DNA of 64,000 bases from Chloroflexota bacterium (GTDB lineage Bacteria; Chloroflexota; Anaerolineae; Aggregatilineales; Phototrophicaceae): positions 27,083 through 91,082 of the forward strand of contig JAPOSR010000052.1 in the NCBI GenBank assembly GCA_026709625.1, given 5' to 3'. Position numbers and translations under genes: made by a program. The notes below the pieces were generated by a model. The model saw only the letters and a program-made list of their open reading frames with translations, was not told the DNA's origin and searched no databases. This document shows positions 17,977-26,508 of the stretch, piece by piece (position 1 is the first letter of the stretch; each line of letters begins with the position of its first letter).

Positions 17977-18936
17977 ATGGTTGTTGCCGACTATGGAGCG
18001 GTCCTGCGTGTGACAGACGCCAGCCAAACAGCCCGACGCGCAAGCGGCGCAAAACTCGCCGCGGGTCTCCGCTTGTCGCGGTGGCGGGAACATGCGCCCT
18101 TCACAATTCCCTTGACGCTGGTCGGCGGACTGCTGGCGACAGAGTCGCTTGGCGCTGCGGTCGATTGGCGGCTCTTTGCCGTGCTGGCTGCCAATGTGCT
18201 GGCAATGTGCTTCGCGTTTATGCTTAACGATGTAGAAGATGCGCCAGACGACGCGCTGGACGCGGCCAAACGCGCCCACAATGTCATCAGCGCGGGGCTG
18301 CTCAGCCGGCGGGAAGGCCTGGGCATCTGCGCGGCGACATTTGCGCTGTCGCTATTGCTTTTTGTTTGGGCGGGCGGCTGGGCTCTAGCGCTGGGCGGCA
18401 TGACCTTGGCGCTGTGCTACCTGTATTCGGCGCGCCCGTTTCGCTTGAAGGCGCGTCCACTAAGCGATGTCCTTTCGCATGCGCTGATGTTGAGCGGCTT
18501 GCTCGTGGCGGCTGGATATGCCACCTATAGCAGCGATGCCGGCGGAATCTGGCTGGTCGTGACAGCAGCCAGCTTGTTTTCCGCCTATGGGCAGTTCTAT
18601 AACCAGCTGGAAGATTATGATGTCGACAAGTCGGCTGGCTTGCGCAACACAGTCGTGCTGCTGGGCAAAAGAAGGACCGCCTGGCTGGGAAATCTTTCGC
18701 TGGTCGGCGCGCTGGTCGGCGGCGTCGCCGCGATTGGGCAGGGTTTGTTTCCAGCCTGGCTGGGCGTCGTCGGCGGCATCGGCATCTTGACCTGCGCGGT
18801 CTTTCCATGGGAACTGGACATGCGCGGCAATCGGGCAACAGGCGGCGCCAATGCGCAGCGGCCCGGTTTGCTTGTCGCCAACTTGACAGCGATGATGTGG
18901 CTGGCGTCCAATCTGGGGCTGCTGACCATCGCCTGA
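17977..18936 (+). CDS. UbiA family prenyltransferase
   Basis: About 319 residues with around eight hydrophobic segments, in the cytoplasmic membrane. UbiA enzymes transfer prenyl chains to aromatic or other acceptors. The first aspartate-rich motif is NDVEDAPDDALD (about residues 84-95), and a second acidic region, QLEDYDVDKSAGLRN, fits the second motif. The acceptor cannot be inferred. The start is uncertain: ATG 17977, or GTG 18010 with GGAG 12 bases upstream. The upstream part of the frame is probably not translated. A short degenerate intergenic motif (17944-17972) precedes it. Confidence 0.82.
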   Translation: MVVADYGAVLRVTDASQTARRASGAKLAAGLRLSRWREHAPFTIPLTLVGGLLATESLGAAVDWRLFAVLAANVLAMCFAFMLNDVEDAPDDALDAAKRAHNVISAGLLSRREGLGICAATFALSLLLFVWAGGWALALGGMTLALCYLYSARPFRLKARPLSDVLSHALMLSGLLVAAGYATYSSDAGGIWLVVTAASLFSAYGQFYNQLEDYDVDKSAGLRNTVVLLGKRRTAWLGNLSLVGALVGGVAAIGQGLFPAWLGVVGGIGILTCAVFPWELDMRGNRATGGANAQRPGLLVANLTAMMWLASNLGLLTIA

Positions 18937-18951
18937 GTCGACAATCTCCGC

Positions 18952-18982
18952 TTGACCGATTCGCAAATCCTTGTGCTAGTAT
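18952..18982 (+). promoter_or_regulatory. promoter for the 133-residue membrane protein
   Basis: TTGACC (18952-18957), a 19-base spacer and TAGTAT (18977-18982) inside TGTGCTAGTAT. The start of transcription would be near 18989, 24 bases before the ATG at 19013. Confidence 0.55.
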
Positions 18983-19012
18983 ACGGACAGGCAGACGAGG
19001 ACAGGTCGGCAC

Positions 19013-19414
19013 ATGGCGGATCTTCATCAAATCCTCTTCAACATGCACATTTTCTACTCGCTGGCGCTGGGCATTTGGGCGGCGTTCGTGGCTGGGCCGG
19101 CGCGCGGCAAAGAGACACTGAGCGGCAATTACTGGGGCGCGGTGGTCGTCTATGCGCTGCTGGCGGGCATCACCCTGTTGGTGGGCGTCGCGCTGCTATT
19201 GACTGGTTTCGAGCTGCTTGCAGGGCGCACTGTCGTGTATGTGCTGTACATGCTGTGGCTGGCGATCATCATGCCGGGCTTGTTCAGCCTGTTGAGCGGG
19301 CGCGATGATCGGCAGGCGGCGCTTGCCTATGCCCTGCTGGCTTTCTTCAATTTCAGCACCTCGCTCAGCATGATCCAGCGCGAACTGATTGGTCCCTGGG
19401 TCGCTGCCGCATAG
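19013..19414 (+). CDS. small four-helix membrane protein, unknown function
   Basis: A 133-residue hydrophobic protein with four predicted membrane segments (roughly 10-28, 44-66, 75-95 and 103-122) and only short loops. I recognise no family motif. It has its own promoter box and ATG, and the cca-type gene follows 17 bases after its stop on the same strand, so the two may be co-transcribed. Base composition is like the neighbours. It is likely real because the hydrophobic pattern is regular and the gene neatly fills the space. Confidence 0.7.
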   Translation: MADLHQILFNMHIFYSLALGIWAAFVAGPARGKETLSGNYWGAVVVYALLAGITLLVGVALLLTGFELLAGRTVVYVLYMLWLAIIMPGLFSLLSGRDDRQAALAYALLAFFNFSTSLSMIQRELIGPWVAAA

Positions 19415-19431
19415 CCGCAAGCTGGCTAACC

Positions 19432-20811
19432 ATGACGCCGCCCGACAGCGCAAGCATCAAGCCGGACACTTTCGACCACAGCGCGTTGGCTCGCGGACTG
19501 GGTGAAGCGCCGGCGCGCCTGACAGCGCTTGTGGCAAAGCACGCGCAAGGCAAAGGGCACAGCCTCTGCCTGGTTGGCGGAGTCGTGCGCGACCTGCTGT
19601 TGGAGCGAGGCAGCGCCGACTTGGATTTTGTGATCGACAGCGACGCGGCGGCATTTGCGCGCGGCTTGCAAACGCGCTATGGCGGACGAGTGGCCGCGCA
19701 CAAACCGTTTGGCACGGCGAAATGGTCGCTGGATGCTGAATCCGCCGACAGGCTCGGGCTGTCCCTGGCCGGCCTGCCACAGCATATCGACTTTGCCCGG
19801 GCGCGCAATGAGGTGTATGCCGAGCCAGCTGCCCTGCCCAGCACCAAACCGGGCAGCATCGAAGACGACATGCGGCGGCGCGACTTTTCGGTCAATGCGC
19901 TGGCGCTGCGTTTGAGCCCTGGCGCGCAATACGGGCAACTGCTGGATGTCTGCGGCGGGCTGCCTGACCTGCGCAATCGCCAAATTCGCGCATTGCATGC
20001 CCGCAGCTTCATAGACGACCCCACACGGATACTGCGCGCGCTGCGATTTGCGACTCGGCTGAATTTTGCCATTGATGCCCAGACAAACATCTGGCTGCGC
20101 GATGCGCTGCCTTTGCTGAAGCGGGTGTCTGGCGCGCGCCTGCGCAACGAGATCGAGCAGATCTTCGGCGAGAAGCTGGCTGGCAAGATTCTGCTGGGCT
20201 TGCATGACGTGGGCGCGTGGCAAGCGCTACAGCCCGGCTTTCGCCTGTCAAAGCGCCTCGCAAAGGCTCTGCGGCGCGCGCAAGAGCAAGAACCGCCTTG
20301 GCAGTCGGCAGACTATGATGCGCCTACATTGCGCTGGTGCCTGCTGCTGGCGGGCGTCGAAGAACGCGCCGCGCGCCGCATCGCCATCCGTCTCGACCTG
20401 AATCGTCAACAGATCGCCAGCATAAGCGCCACCTGTCGCATTCTTGCGATTGCCGCAGAACTCGCCGACCCCGAGCGCCGCGCCAGCGAGATTGCGCCGC
20501 GCCTAGAAAAGCTGCCGTCCGCCGCCCTGCGCGCTGGCTGGCTGCTGCTGCATGACTCGCCAGCCGCCCAGGAACGATTGCGCCTGACCACGCAACGCTG
20601 GCGGACTGTGCGCCCCTGCACAAGCGGGCATGACCTGCGCGCGCTGGGCTTGCCGCCTGGTCCGCGCTACAAACAGATTCTGGAACGGCTGCGTGGCGCA
20701 TGGATTGATGGCGACGTGCGGTCCTGCGCAGACGAGCAGGCGCTGCTGCAGAAACTGCTCGAAAGCAGCGAGCGCCCGCCTGGCAATCCACCAGGTGCAA
20801 GGCTCCTGTAA
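19432..20811 (+). CDS. CCA tRNA nucleotidyltransferase / poly(A) polymerase family
   Basis: A 459-residue class II nucleotidyltransferase. LVGGVVRDLLL and SADLDFVID give the GG and metal-binding DxD motifs of the head domain (about 45-65). RRRDFSVNALALRL is the conserved RRD segment, and DDPTRILRALRFATRLNF is the neck-domain ERxxxE-like region. The C-terminal 180 residues resemble the extra domain of bacterial CCA enzymes. CCA addition and polyadenylation members cannot be separated by eye; since the tRNA-Ser at 63779 lacks encoded CCA, a CCA-adding role would be needed somewhere in the genome. Confidence 0.85.
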   Translation: MTPPDSASIKPDTFDHSALARGLGEAPARLTALVAKHAQGKGHSLCLVGGVVRDLLLERGSADLDFVIDSDAAAFARGLQTRYGGRVAAHKPFGTAKWSLDAESADRLGLSLAGLPQHIDFARARNEVYAEPAALPSTKPGSIEDDMRRRDFSVNALALRLSPGAQYGQLLDVCGGLPDLRNRQIRALHARSFIDDPTRILRALRFATRLNFAIDAQTNIWLRDALPLLKRVSGARLRNEIEQIFGEKLAGKILLGLHDVGAWQALQPGFRLSKRLAKALRRAQEQEPPWQSADYDAPTLRWCLLLAGVEERAARRIAIRLDLNRQQIASISATCRILAIAAELADPERRASEIAPRLEKLPSAALRAGWLLLHDSPAAQERLRLTTQRWRTVRPCTSGHDLRALGLPPGPRYKQILERLRGAWIDGDVRSCADEQALLQKLLESSERPPGNPPGARLL

Positions 20812-20870
20812 GGATTTTCTGGCAGACTGCTGGCACGAGCAGCCGCAAGTGGATGTCGGAGGCGGTGAAA

Positions 20871-22793
20871 ATGGACAATGTGACGATTGGCTTGGCCTTG
20901 GTGGCGGGCTTGCTTTCATTTATCTCGCCTTGTGTGCTGCCGCTGGTGCCAGCCTACATCGGCTATATGGGCGGGCGCATGACGCACCAGGTCAGCCGGC
21001 AGCAGGCAGTGGGCGCGCCCCCCGCGATCAGCCTGGGCATGCGCTTGCAGATGCTGGCGCATGGCGCTGCCTTCGTTTCCGGCTTTACCGTGATCTTTGT
21101 GCTGATCGGCTTGCTGACGACAGCGCTATCCAGCGTGGCGGGCCAATATGTCGGCGCTTTCACAGAAGCGCTGGGGCGCGTGGGCGGGGTCGTAATCATC
21201 TTTTTTGGCTTGCAATTCATGGGCTTGCTGCCGCGCCTGTTCAGCTGGCTGCGAGGCAAGAACCGCGCTGCGCTGGTGGACAGCCGTTTATTCAGCCTGG
21301 CGACCGCTTTTGCCGCCAGCCTCTTGATCTATTGGGCGCTGCTGGAAGAGGCGGTCTTGGCGCTGCCGGCCATCGCTGCGCTGCTGCTGGGCATGGCTGC
21401 TGGCAGCGCGTTTACACAGCCGGGTCGTTTTTGGATGGCGCTGATGGATCGGCTGCAGCTCGCTTTATATGCCGATACGCGCGCCGACCTTAGCGCCGGA
21501 CGCGAGGGCACGGTTGGCTCGTTTTTTATGGGCATGGTCTTTTCGGCTGGCTGGACGCCTTGCATCGGTCCGCTGTTGGGCACGATCCTCACTGTCGCCG
21601 CCACAGCCGGCGCGACCAGTGGCGATGTCGCCCAGGGCATGCTGCTGCTGGCGGCATACAGCGTCGGCTTGGGCATTCCGTTTTTGATCACAGCCATGCT
21701 GATGGATGGCGCGCGCGGCATGTTGCGGCGTTTGCAGCGGCGGATGCGGGTCATTGAGCTGTTCAGCGGCTGCCTGATGATCCTCATCGGACTGCTGGTG
21801 GCCAGCGGGCGTTTGCAGAGTCTCAGCCAAACTTTCTCGCGCGGGGAGTTTGCCGATTTAACCTTTCGCATCGAAGAATGCGGCTTGGGCGTCTTTGCGG
21901 GCGATCTGCATTTGTCGCACCTTGGCGACTGTTTGGCTGATGAGCTGCGGCCAGTGGCGGTCAACCAAAGCGCCAGCCTGCATTTCACTGCCGACGCGCA
22001 AAGACGGCAGATGCTCTTCTATGCCGAGGCCGGCGACCAGATTGATGTAGAAGCGCGCGGCTTGGCGGACAGCGGGCTGGAATTAGAACTTGCGCTTTAT
22101 GCGCCCGATAACACGATCGTGGCGCGCGCCAACAGCGCCGAAAGCCGCCAAGTCGCCGACATGCGCTATCCCATGACGGCTGTCGAACTGGCCAGCGGCG
22201 GCTTGCACCGGCTGAGCCTGCGCGCAGAAGACTTCAATGGCGACGAGCGCATCCGCGTCAAAGTGCGGCACGCGCTGCCCCTTACAGAAGAATCCAGCCC
22301 GTCCGCCTTGTCTAGCAATATCATCAGCAGCCTAAGCGACTTGGTCAGCGAAATCGGCGAAATCGGGCTGGAAGCCGGCAAGCGCGCGCCGGCATTCAGC
22401 ATTGCCACGCTGGACGGCGAGCGGCTGAGCCTGGCAGATCTGCGCGGCAAGGTGACGCTGCTGAATTTTTGGGGCACCTGGTGCGGTCCCTGCCGCCGCG
22501 AGATGCCCGAGTTCCAGCGCGTCTATGCGGAATGGGCGGCGCGCGGCTTTGAGATACTCGCCATCGCCTATAACGACACAGCTGCCGCCATGTCCGACTT
22601 CCGCGCCGAATTTGGCTTGAGCTTCCCGCTGGCGCTGGATGACACCGGCGCGGTCAACGAGGCCTATGCCATCCAGACGCGGCCCAGTTCTTTTTTGATC
22701 GATAAAGACGGCAGGATCGTGATGCGGCATTTCGGCGTGCTTTCGCAGGCGCAGCTGGACGACATGCTGATGGCTGTATTCGCCGATGCATAA
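20871..22793 (+). CDS. CcdA-type thiol transporter fused to a beta domain and TlpA thioredoxin
   Basis: A 640-residue inner-membrane protein that should carry reducing power outward for extracytoplasmic disulfide reduction. Residues 1-320 are CcdA/DsbD-like with membrane cysteines in SPCVLPLVP (Cys21) and GWTPCIGP (about 230). Residues about 340-480 form a beta-rich stretch resembling the bacterial pre-peptidase (PPC) fold. Residues about 500-640 are a TlpA thioredoxin with WCGPC near 537-540. I chose ATG 20871 because GGAGG lies 8 bases upstream; an ATG 18 bases earlier lacks this. A second TlpA gene follows after 18 bases. Confidence 0.88.
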   Translation: MDNVTIGLALVAGLLSFISPCVLPLVPAYIGYMGGRMTHQVSRQQAVGAPPAISLGMRLQMLAHGAAFVSGFTVIFVLIGLLTTALSSVAGQYVGAFTEALGRVGGVVIIFFGLQFMGLLPRLFSWLRGKNRAALVDSRLFSLATAFAASLLIYWALLEEAVLALPAIAALLLGMAAGSAFTQPGRFWMALMDRLQLALYADTRADLSAGREGTVGSFFMGMVFSAGWTPCIGPLLGTILTVAATAGATSGDVAQGMLLLAAYSVGLGIPFLITAMLMDGARGMLRRLQRRMRVIELFSGCLMILIGLLVASGRLQSLSQTFSRGEFADLTFRIEECGLGVFAGDLHLSHLGDCLADELRPVAVNQSASLHFTADAQRRQMLFYAEAGDQIDVEARGLADSGLELELALYAPDNTIVARANSAESRQVADMRYPMTAVELASGGLHRLSLRAEDFNGDERIRVKVRHALPLTEESSPSALSSNIISSLSDLVSEIGEIGLEAGKRAPAFSIATLDGERLSLADLRGKVTLLNFWGTWCGPCRREMPEFQRVYAEWAARGFEILAIAYNDTAAAMSDFRAEFGLSFPLALDDTGAVNEAYAIQTRPSSFLIDKDGRIVMRHFGVLSQAQLDDMLMAVFADA

Positions 22794-22811
22794 CCCGTCC
22801 GCCAGACACAG

Positions 22812-23366
22812 ATGAGCCGCTCGCGCAGACTCGCGCATTGGCTGGCGGCGCTGATTTGCTGCGGGCTGGCGCTGGCGATCATTGTCCAAGCTGGCTTGCC
22901 GCAGCGCTCAAAAATCGCCCGCGGCTCGTCCACTGCTGCTGTGCCCGCGGTGGGCCGTCCAGCGCCGATCTTTCAGCTGCCGGGCTTGACTGGCGAGACA
23001 ATTTCCCTGCTGCGAGACGGGACGGCTTTTACATTGCTGTACTTCTGGTCTACCACCTGCGCGCCTTGCCGCAAAGAAATGCCCGCGCTTAACGACCTTT
23101 ATGCCAGCGAGCCGCTGCGCATCCTGGCTGTGAATATGGGAGAAAGCGCGAATCGCGTGCGCGCCTGGGTCGACCAGCTGGGGCTGAGATACCCAGCGCT
23201 GCTCGACCCGGCTTTGGCTGTGGCGCGCGCCTATCAGATCCGCGGATTGCCCAGCGCCTTCTTGATCGATGCCGAATACCGCATTGTTCGCGTGTATTTT
23301 GGGCCGGTCAGCATCGAGCAACTGCGGCGCGATATCGCTGGGGTGGCGCGGCATGCACAGGGTTAA
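22812..23366 (+). CDS. membrane-anchored TlpA-like thioredoxin
   Basis: A 184-residue protein with one N-terminal membrane anchor (about 10-30) and a thioredoxin domain whose active site is CAPC (Cys83 and Cys86), followed by the cis-proline region RGLPSAFLID. It should face outside the cell and accept electrons from the CcdA-type domain encoded just upstream. It overlaps the following DUF2085 gene by 14 bases. A role in cytochrome c maturation is possible but no cytochrome genes are seen here. Confidence 0.88.
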   Translation: MSRSRRLAHWLAALICCGLALAIIVQAGLPQRSKIARGSSTAAVPAVGRPAPIFQLPGLTGETISLLRDGTAFTLLYFWSTTCAPCRKEMPALNDLYASEPLRILAVNMGESANRVRAWVDQLGLRYPALLDPALAVARAYQIRGLPSAFLIDAEYRIVRVYFGPVSIEQLRRDIAGVARHAQG

Positions 23367-24123
23367 ACAGCTTGTCAGACAGATTGCGCTGTCGGTGGCG
23401 CGGCATTGGCTGCGCATAGCTTTGACGATGTTGGCGCTGTATATCAGTTTGCCTTGGCTGGCGCCCACCTTGGCCAGGCTCGGCTTTGCGGCCGCCGCCG
23501 ATGCCATATACACGCTCTACAGCCCGTTCTGCCACCAATTCGCGTTTCGGTCGGTCTTTGTCTATGGCGAGCAGCCTTTCTATCCGCGCGCGGCAGCTGG
23601 GGCTGGCTTCGCGCCGTTTGAAGAATTCGCAGTGGAGTCGGCGGCGTTTCAAGCGGAATATCGCTATTGGTCCAGGCGATTTGGCGGGGAAAACCAGCCA
23701 GCCAGCGCCGATGACCTGCAAGTCTTCAGCGCGCCCCAGCAGCTAGCGGCGCGACACTTCATCGGCGACGAGAGCTTCGGTTACAAGACCAGCTTGTGCG
23801 CGCGCGATTTGGCGATTTATACGCTGCTATTTTTCGGCGGGCTTGTGTATCGGCGCTATCGCTGGCGCATCCGTCCCTTGCCGCTTTGGCTCTTTGCGCT
23901 GGCGGGCTTGCTGCCCATCGGCCTGGATGGCGGCAGCCAGCTGTTGAGTTATCCGCCGTTTGAGCTGTGGCCAGCCCGAGAAAGCGCGCCGCTCTTGCGG
24001 GTTGTCACGGGTGGCTTTTTCGGGTTGATGTGCGCCTGGCTTGGCTTCCCGCATATCGAACGCTCCATGCATGACCTCATCATGCAGTTGGAGCCTGGCA
24101 CGTTCCCGGAAAGACTGGCCTAG
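23353..24123 (+). CDS. DUF2085 family membrane protein
   Basis: A 256-residue membrane protein with about four to five hydrophobic segments. YSPFCHQFAFRS and the later SLCARDLAIYT match the conserved cysteine-histidine features I associate with the DUF2085 family, whose function is unknown. The extramembrane part between about residues 75 and 140 is longer than in small family members. I chose ATG 23353, inside the end of the TlpA gene, since the protein then starts just before the first membrane helix. Close coupling to two thiol-redox genes suggests that its paired Cys residues may be redox partners; this is inference. Its stop overlaps the opposite gene by CTAG. Confidence 0.75.
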   Translation: MHRVKQLVRQIALSVARHWLRIALTMLALYISLPWLAPTLARLGFAAAADAIYTLYSPFCHQFAFRSVFVYGEQPFYPRAAAGAGFAPFEEFAVESAAFQAEYRYWSRRFGGENQPASADDLQVFSAPQQLAARHFIGDESFGYKTSLCARDLAIYTLLFFGGLVYRRYRWRIRPLPLWLFALAGLLPIGLDGGSQLLSYPPFELWPARESAPLLRVVTGGFFGLMCAWLGFPHIERSMHDLIMQLEPGTFPERLA

Positions 24124-24803
24124 TCGTCGGGCCGGCTGAGTCGCGAGAGGCGCTGGTTCATCATGCTGGCGTCTTTGCCTTGCGGCTTGGGCGAATTTGG
24201 GTCGGGCGGTTCTTCGACTATCTGATAGCGAGTCGGGCGAGGCTTGGGCGCCGGCCGATTGGTCAGGCGCAGATCCAAGGCATCCAGGGTCTCATTGAGT
24301 TTGTCGGCAGCATCGCGGGCGACGGCTTTGGCAGCCTGGCCGGCGCTCGCGGCTGGTTCATCGACAGGAATGCGCGGACTGCGTCTTTCCTGTTCGTCCA
24401 GCGTCGCTTCCAGCGCAGCCAGCTCTTGCATAAGGTGTCGGGTCACCAAGCGATGGTCGCGCAATTCGGATTCAGCGATGGCAAGCTGCTGCTGTTTCAG
24501 GTTCAGCTGCGTTTGCAATCGCCGCGAGCCCATTGTATCGCCTGCGCCCAGCGCCGCATCGACCTGTTCGTCCAGGGCGAGTGTTTCGTTCATCACTTTG
24601 TCAATCTTGGCCTGCAATCCGTCTTCATAAAGAATCGCCTCTTCCAGGCGCGCGCGCAGTTGCGCTGCCAAAGTGCGCGGATCCGCCGATGTCGCTTGCG
24701 AATTCAACCGAATGCGCGCCAGTGGCGAGCGTGGGTTGCGCCCCAACAGCTCATTGGCTTGGGCATTCAGCAAGACCGAGAGTTTGTCGAAGAGACTGGA
24801 CAT
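24120..24803 (-). CDS. PspA/IM30-like coiled-coil protein
   Basis: A 227-residue, highly charged, helical protein. Residues about 35-150 form a long coiled coil with a basic and glutamine-rich pattern similar to PspA/Vipp1, and the N-terminal 25 residues are amphipathic. The C-terminal 70 residues are proline-rich and look disordered, unlike classical PspA. PspA relatives bind and protect the inner membrane. Similarity is at the level of fold pattern only, so another coiled-coil family is possible. It has its own TATACT box upstream. Confidence 0.6.
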   Translation of the reverse strand: MSSLFDKLSVLLNAQANELLGRNPRSPLARIRLNSQATSADPRTLAAQLRARLEEAILYEDGLQAKIDKVMNETLALDEQVDAALGAGDTMGSRRLQTQLNLKQQQLAIAESELRDHRLVTRHLMQELAALEATLDEQERRSPRIPVDEPAASAGQAAKAVARDAADKLNETLDALDLRLTNRPAPKPRPTRYQIVEEPPDPNSPKPQGKDASMMNQRLSRLSRPDD

Positions 24804-24836
24804 AGCCGCGCCTTTCTATGCTCTGCATCGCTGTTC

Positions 24837-24847
24837 AGTATAACGCA
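24837..24847 (-). promoter_or_regulatory. -10 box for the PspA-like gene
   Basis: TGCGTTATACT on the minus strand ends 34 bases before the ATG at 24803. A -35 is not evident. Confidence 0.4.
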
Positions 24848-24848
24848 G

Positions 24849-25385
24849 TCATGGCGCAGGCAGTTGTGCCAGCAGGTCATCCGCCCGCTGCGACAACCGA
24901 GCGTCCGCCGCGCCTGCCCACTCCATCAGCAGCGCGCGCAGGTCAGCCAGCTCCGCGCCGGCCAGCGCCGCTTCCTGCGCCGAGAGCCAGCCTGCCAAAG
25001 CCGCGCAGGCTTGAAAAGCCGCTTCGTTGTGTAGCTGGCCGCCGATGTTGATAATGCACGCCAGAGTCGATGCCAGCGCGAATTCTGCTTCGACCTCGCC
25101 CAGCGCCCAGATGGCGGTTGCGCGGCTTTGCGGGCGCTCGATCATCACCTGCGTCAAGCGGTCGACGGCTTCGCGCATTTCCTGTGTGGAAAGACGCAGG
25201 CGCAGCAGGTCACGCGGCAGGCTGGCATTCACATAATCTGGCAGCGCCGGTTGACTCGTAGCATCGCGACTGCGGCGCAGCAGCATCGCCAGTTGGAACA
25301 GCGCATGTTCGCGGCGGTCGAAGTCGTCGCTGCGCAGTTGGTCATACAAGCTCGCCAGCGCGCGCAAACGGTAGGCGCGTTTCAT
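24849..25385 (-). CDS. HEAT-like helical protein, unknown function
   Basis: A 178-residue protein, almost entirely alpha-helical, alanine- and leucine-rich, with no membrane segment. Repeating units of about 35 residues such as ATAIWALGEVEAEFALASTL resemble HEAT/armadillo-type repeats. It has no catalytic motif. I chose ATG 25385 (protein start MKRAYRLRALAS), preceded by AAAGGGGAAAC as ribosome site; an upstream in-frame ATG would add a cysteine-rich stretch that looks non-coding. It sits between the PspA-like gene and the divergent zinc-ribbon gene. Confidence 0.65.
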   Translation of the reverse strand: MKRAYRLRALASLYDQLRSDDFDRREHALFQLAMLLRRSRDATSQPALPDYVNASLPRDLLRLRLSTQEMREAVDRLTQVMIERPQSRATAIWALGEVEAEFALASTLACIINIGGQLHNEAAFQACAALAGWLSAQEAALAGAELADLRALLMEWAGAADARLSQRADDLLAQLPAP

Positions 25386-25522
25386 GTTTCCCCTTTGTTT
25401 TGCCGCGCAGGTCGGTTGAAGGCAAGCGGGACAGCCTGGCATTTATTGATAGCCCAGCGACAGCAACATGCGGTATGATATGGCTTGTGTCGGAGCTATG
25501 GAAGCCGAAGGGAATCAATCGA

Positions 25523-26224
25523 ATGTCTGACCTTCTCGCGCTGTATCGCGTTCAGGAACTGGAGCTGGATATTATCGCGCGCGCCGAGCGCATCAAAGCA
25601 ATCAATGCGGAGATGGCGGGTGATGCCGCATTGGCAGAAGCGCGCGCCAGCTTCGAAGCAGCGCAGGCAGCCCATCAAGACGCGGCCAAGCGCGCGACAG
25701 ATCATGAACACGAAATCCGCGCAGTGGTCGAAAAGCGCGCCAATTCCGAAACCAACCTCTACAGCGGCGCGGTGACCAACCCCAAAGAGCTGCAAGATCT
25801 GCAAATGGAATTCGAGGCTCTGGGACGCCGCAAGCTCACGCTGGACGACGAAATGCTGCATCTGATCCTGGAAAGAGATGACCTGGGCGAGCAGCTGGAA
25901 GCGGCGCAAGCGCGATTGGACGAATTGACCGAAGCGCGGGAAGAAGCCAATATCGAGCTGCAAGCCGAGAAAGACACATTGACAGCTGGCGTCAACGACA
26001 TGCTGACCGAGCGCAAAACCCAGGTCGCAGAGATCAGCCCCGATTTATTCCAGGCTTACAATCGCATGCGCGTATCCAAAGCCAATCGGCCACTGGCGGC
26101 GCTGCAAGGCAATGCCTGCGCCAGCTGCGGAATCGAACAAAATGTCGTCATCATCAACGCCATCAGCCGCAGCGACGACATCGTCCACTGCCAAAATTGC
26201 GGCAGGATTTTGCTGCGGCTGTGA
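25523..26224 (+). CDS. CT398-like coiled-coil zinc-ribbon protein
   Basis: A 233-residue cytoplasmic protein. Residues 1-175 form a long antiparallel coiled coil, with the turn signature GAVTNPKELQDLQMEFE near 85-101. The C-terminal zinc ribbon has two CxxC pairs, CASC and CQNC. This is the architecture of the CT398/DUF164 family found across bacteria, whose role is not settled. GAAGGGA lies about 10 bases upstream of ATG 25523, and the protein start MSDLLALYRVQELE is the usual one. It is convergent with yggT. Confidence 0.85.
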   Translation: MSDLLALYRVQELELDIIARAERIKAINAEMAGDAALAEARASFEAAQAAHQDAAKRATDHEHEIRAVVEKRANSETNLYSGAVTNPKELQDLQMEFEALGRRKLTLDDEMLHLILERDDLGEQLEAAQARLDELTEAREEANIELQAEKDTLTAGVNDMLTERKTQVAEISPDLFQAYNRMRVSKANRPLAALQGNACASCGIEQNVVIINAISRSDDIVHCQNCGRILLRL

Positions 26225-26234
26225 GTCGGGGCGC

Positions 26235-26480
26235 TTAGACAACCAACTGCATCAACACGCTGATGCCCAGGAAGACCACCAGCGGGCTGAGGTCAATCCC
26301 GCCCAGCGGCGGCATAGCATTGCGGATGGGAGCAAGCACTGGCTCGGTCGCCTGAATCAAGAAGCGAGCGATCGGGTTGCTTGGGTCGAGGTTGGGTATC
26401 CAACTCATCAAAACGCGCGCCAGCAGAATCAACTGATACGCCTGCAGCGCCCAAATCAATACAACAAATATCTCGCTCAT
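26235..26480 (-). CDS. YggT family membrane protein
   Basis: An 81-residue inner-membrane protein with two hydrophobic segments (about 4-25 and 62-81) separated by the conserved SWIPNLDPSNPIARFL and TEPVLAPIR motifs of YggT. YggT-like proteins are linked to osmotic stress and, in some phyla, to division. It is the last gene of the pgeF-yggS-yggT unit, the usual neighbourhood. I chose ATG 26480, 28 bases after the yggS stop. A longer frame starting inside yggS is not needed. Confidence 0.85.
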   Translation of the reverse strand: MSEIFVVLIWALQAYQLILLARVLMSWIPNLDPSNPIARFLIQATEPVLAPIRNAMPPLGGIDLSPLVVFLGISVLMQLVV

Positions 26481-26508
26481 GGGGTTGTGCCTTTCGTCTC
26501 TTTGCCGG

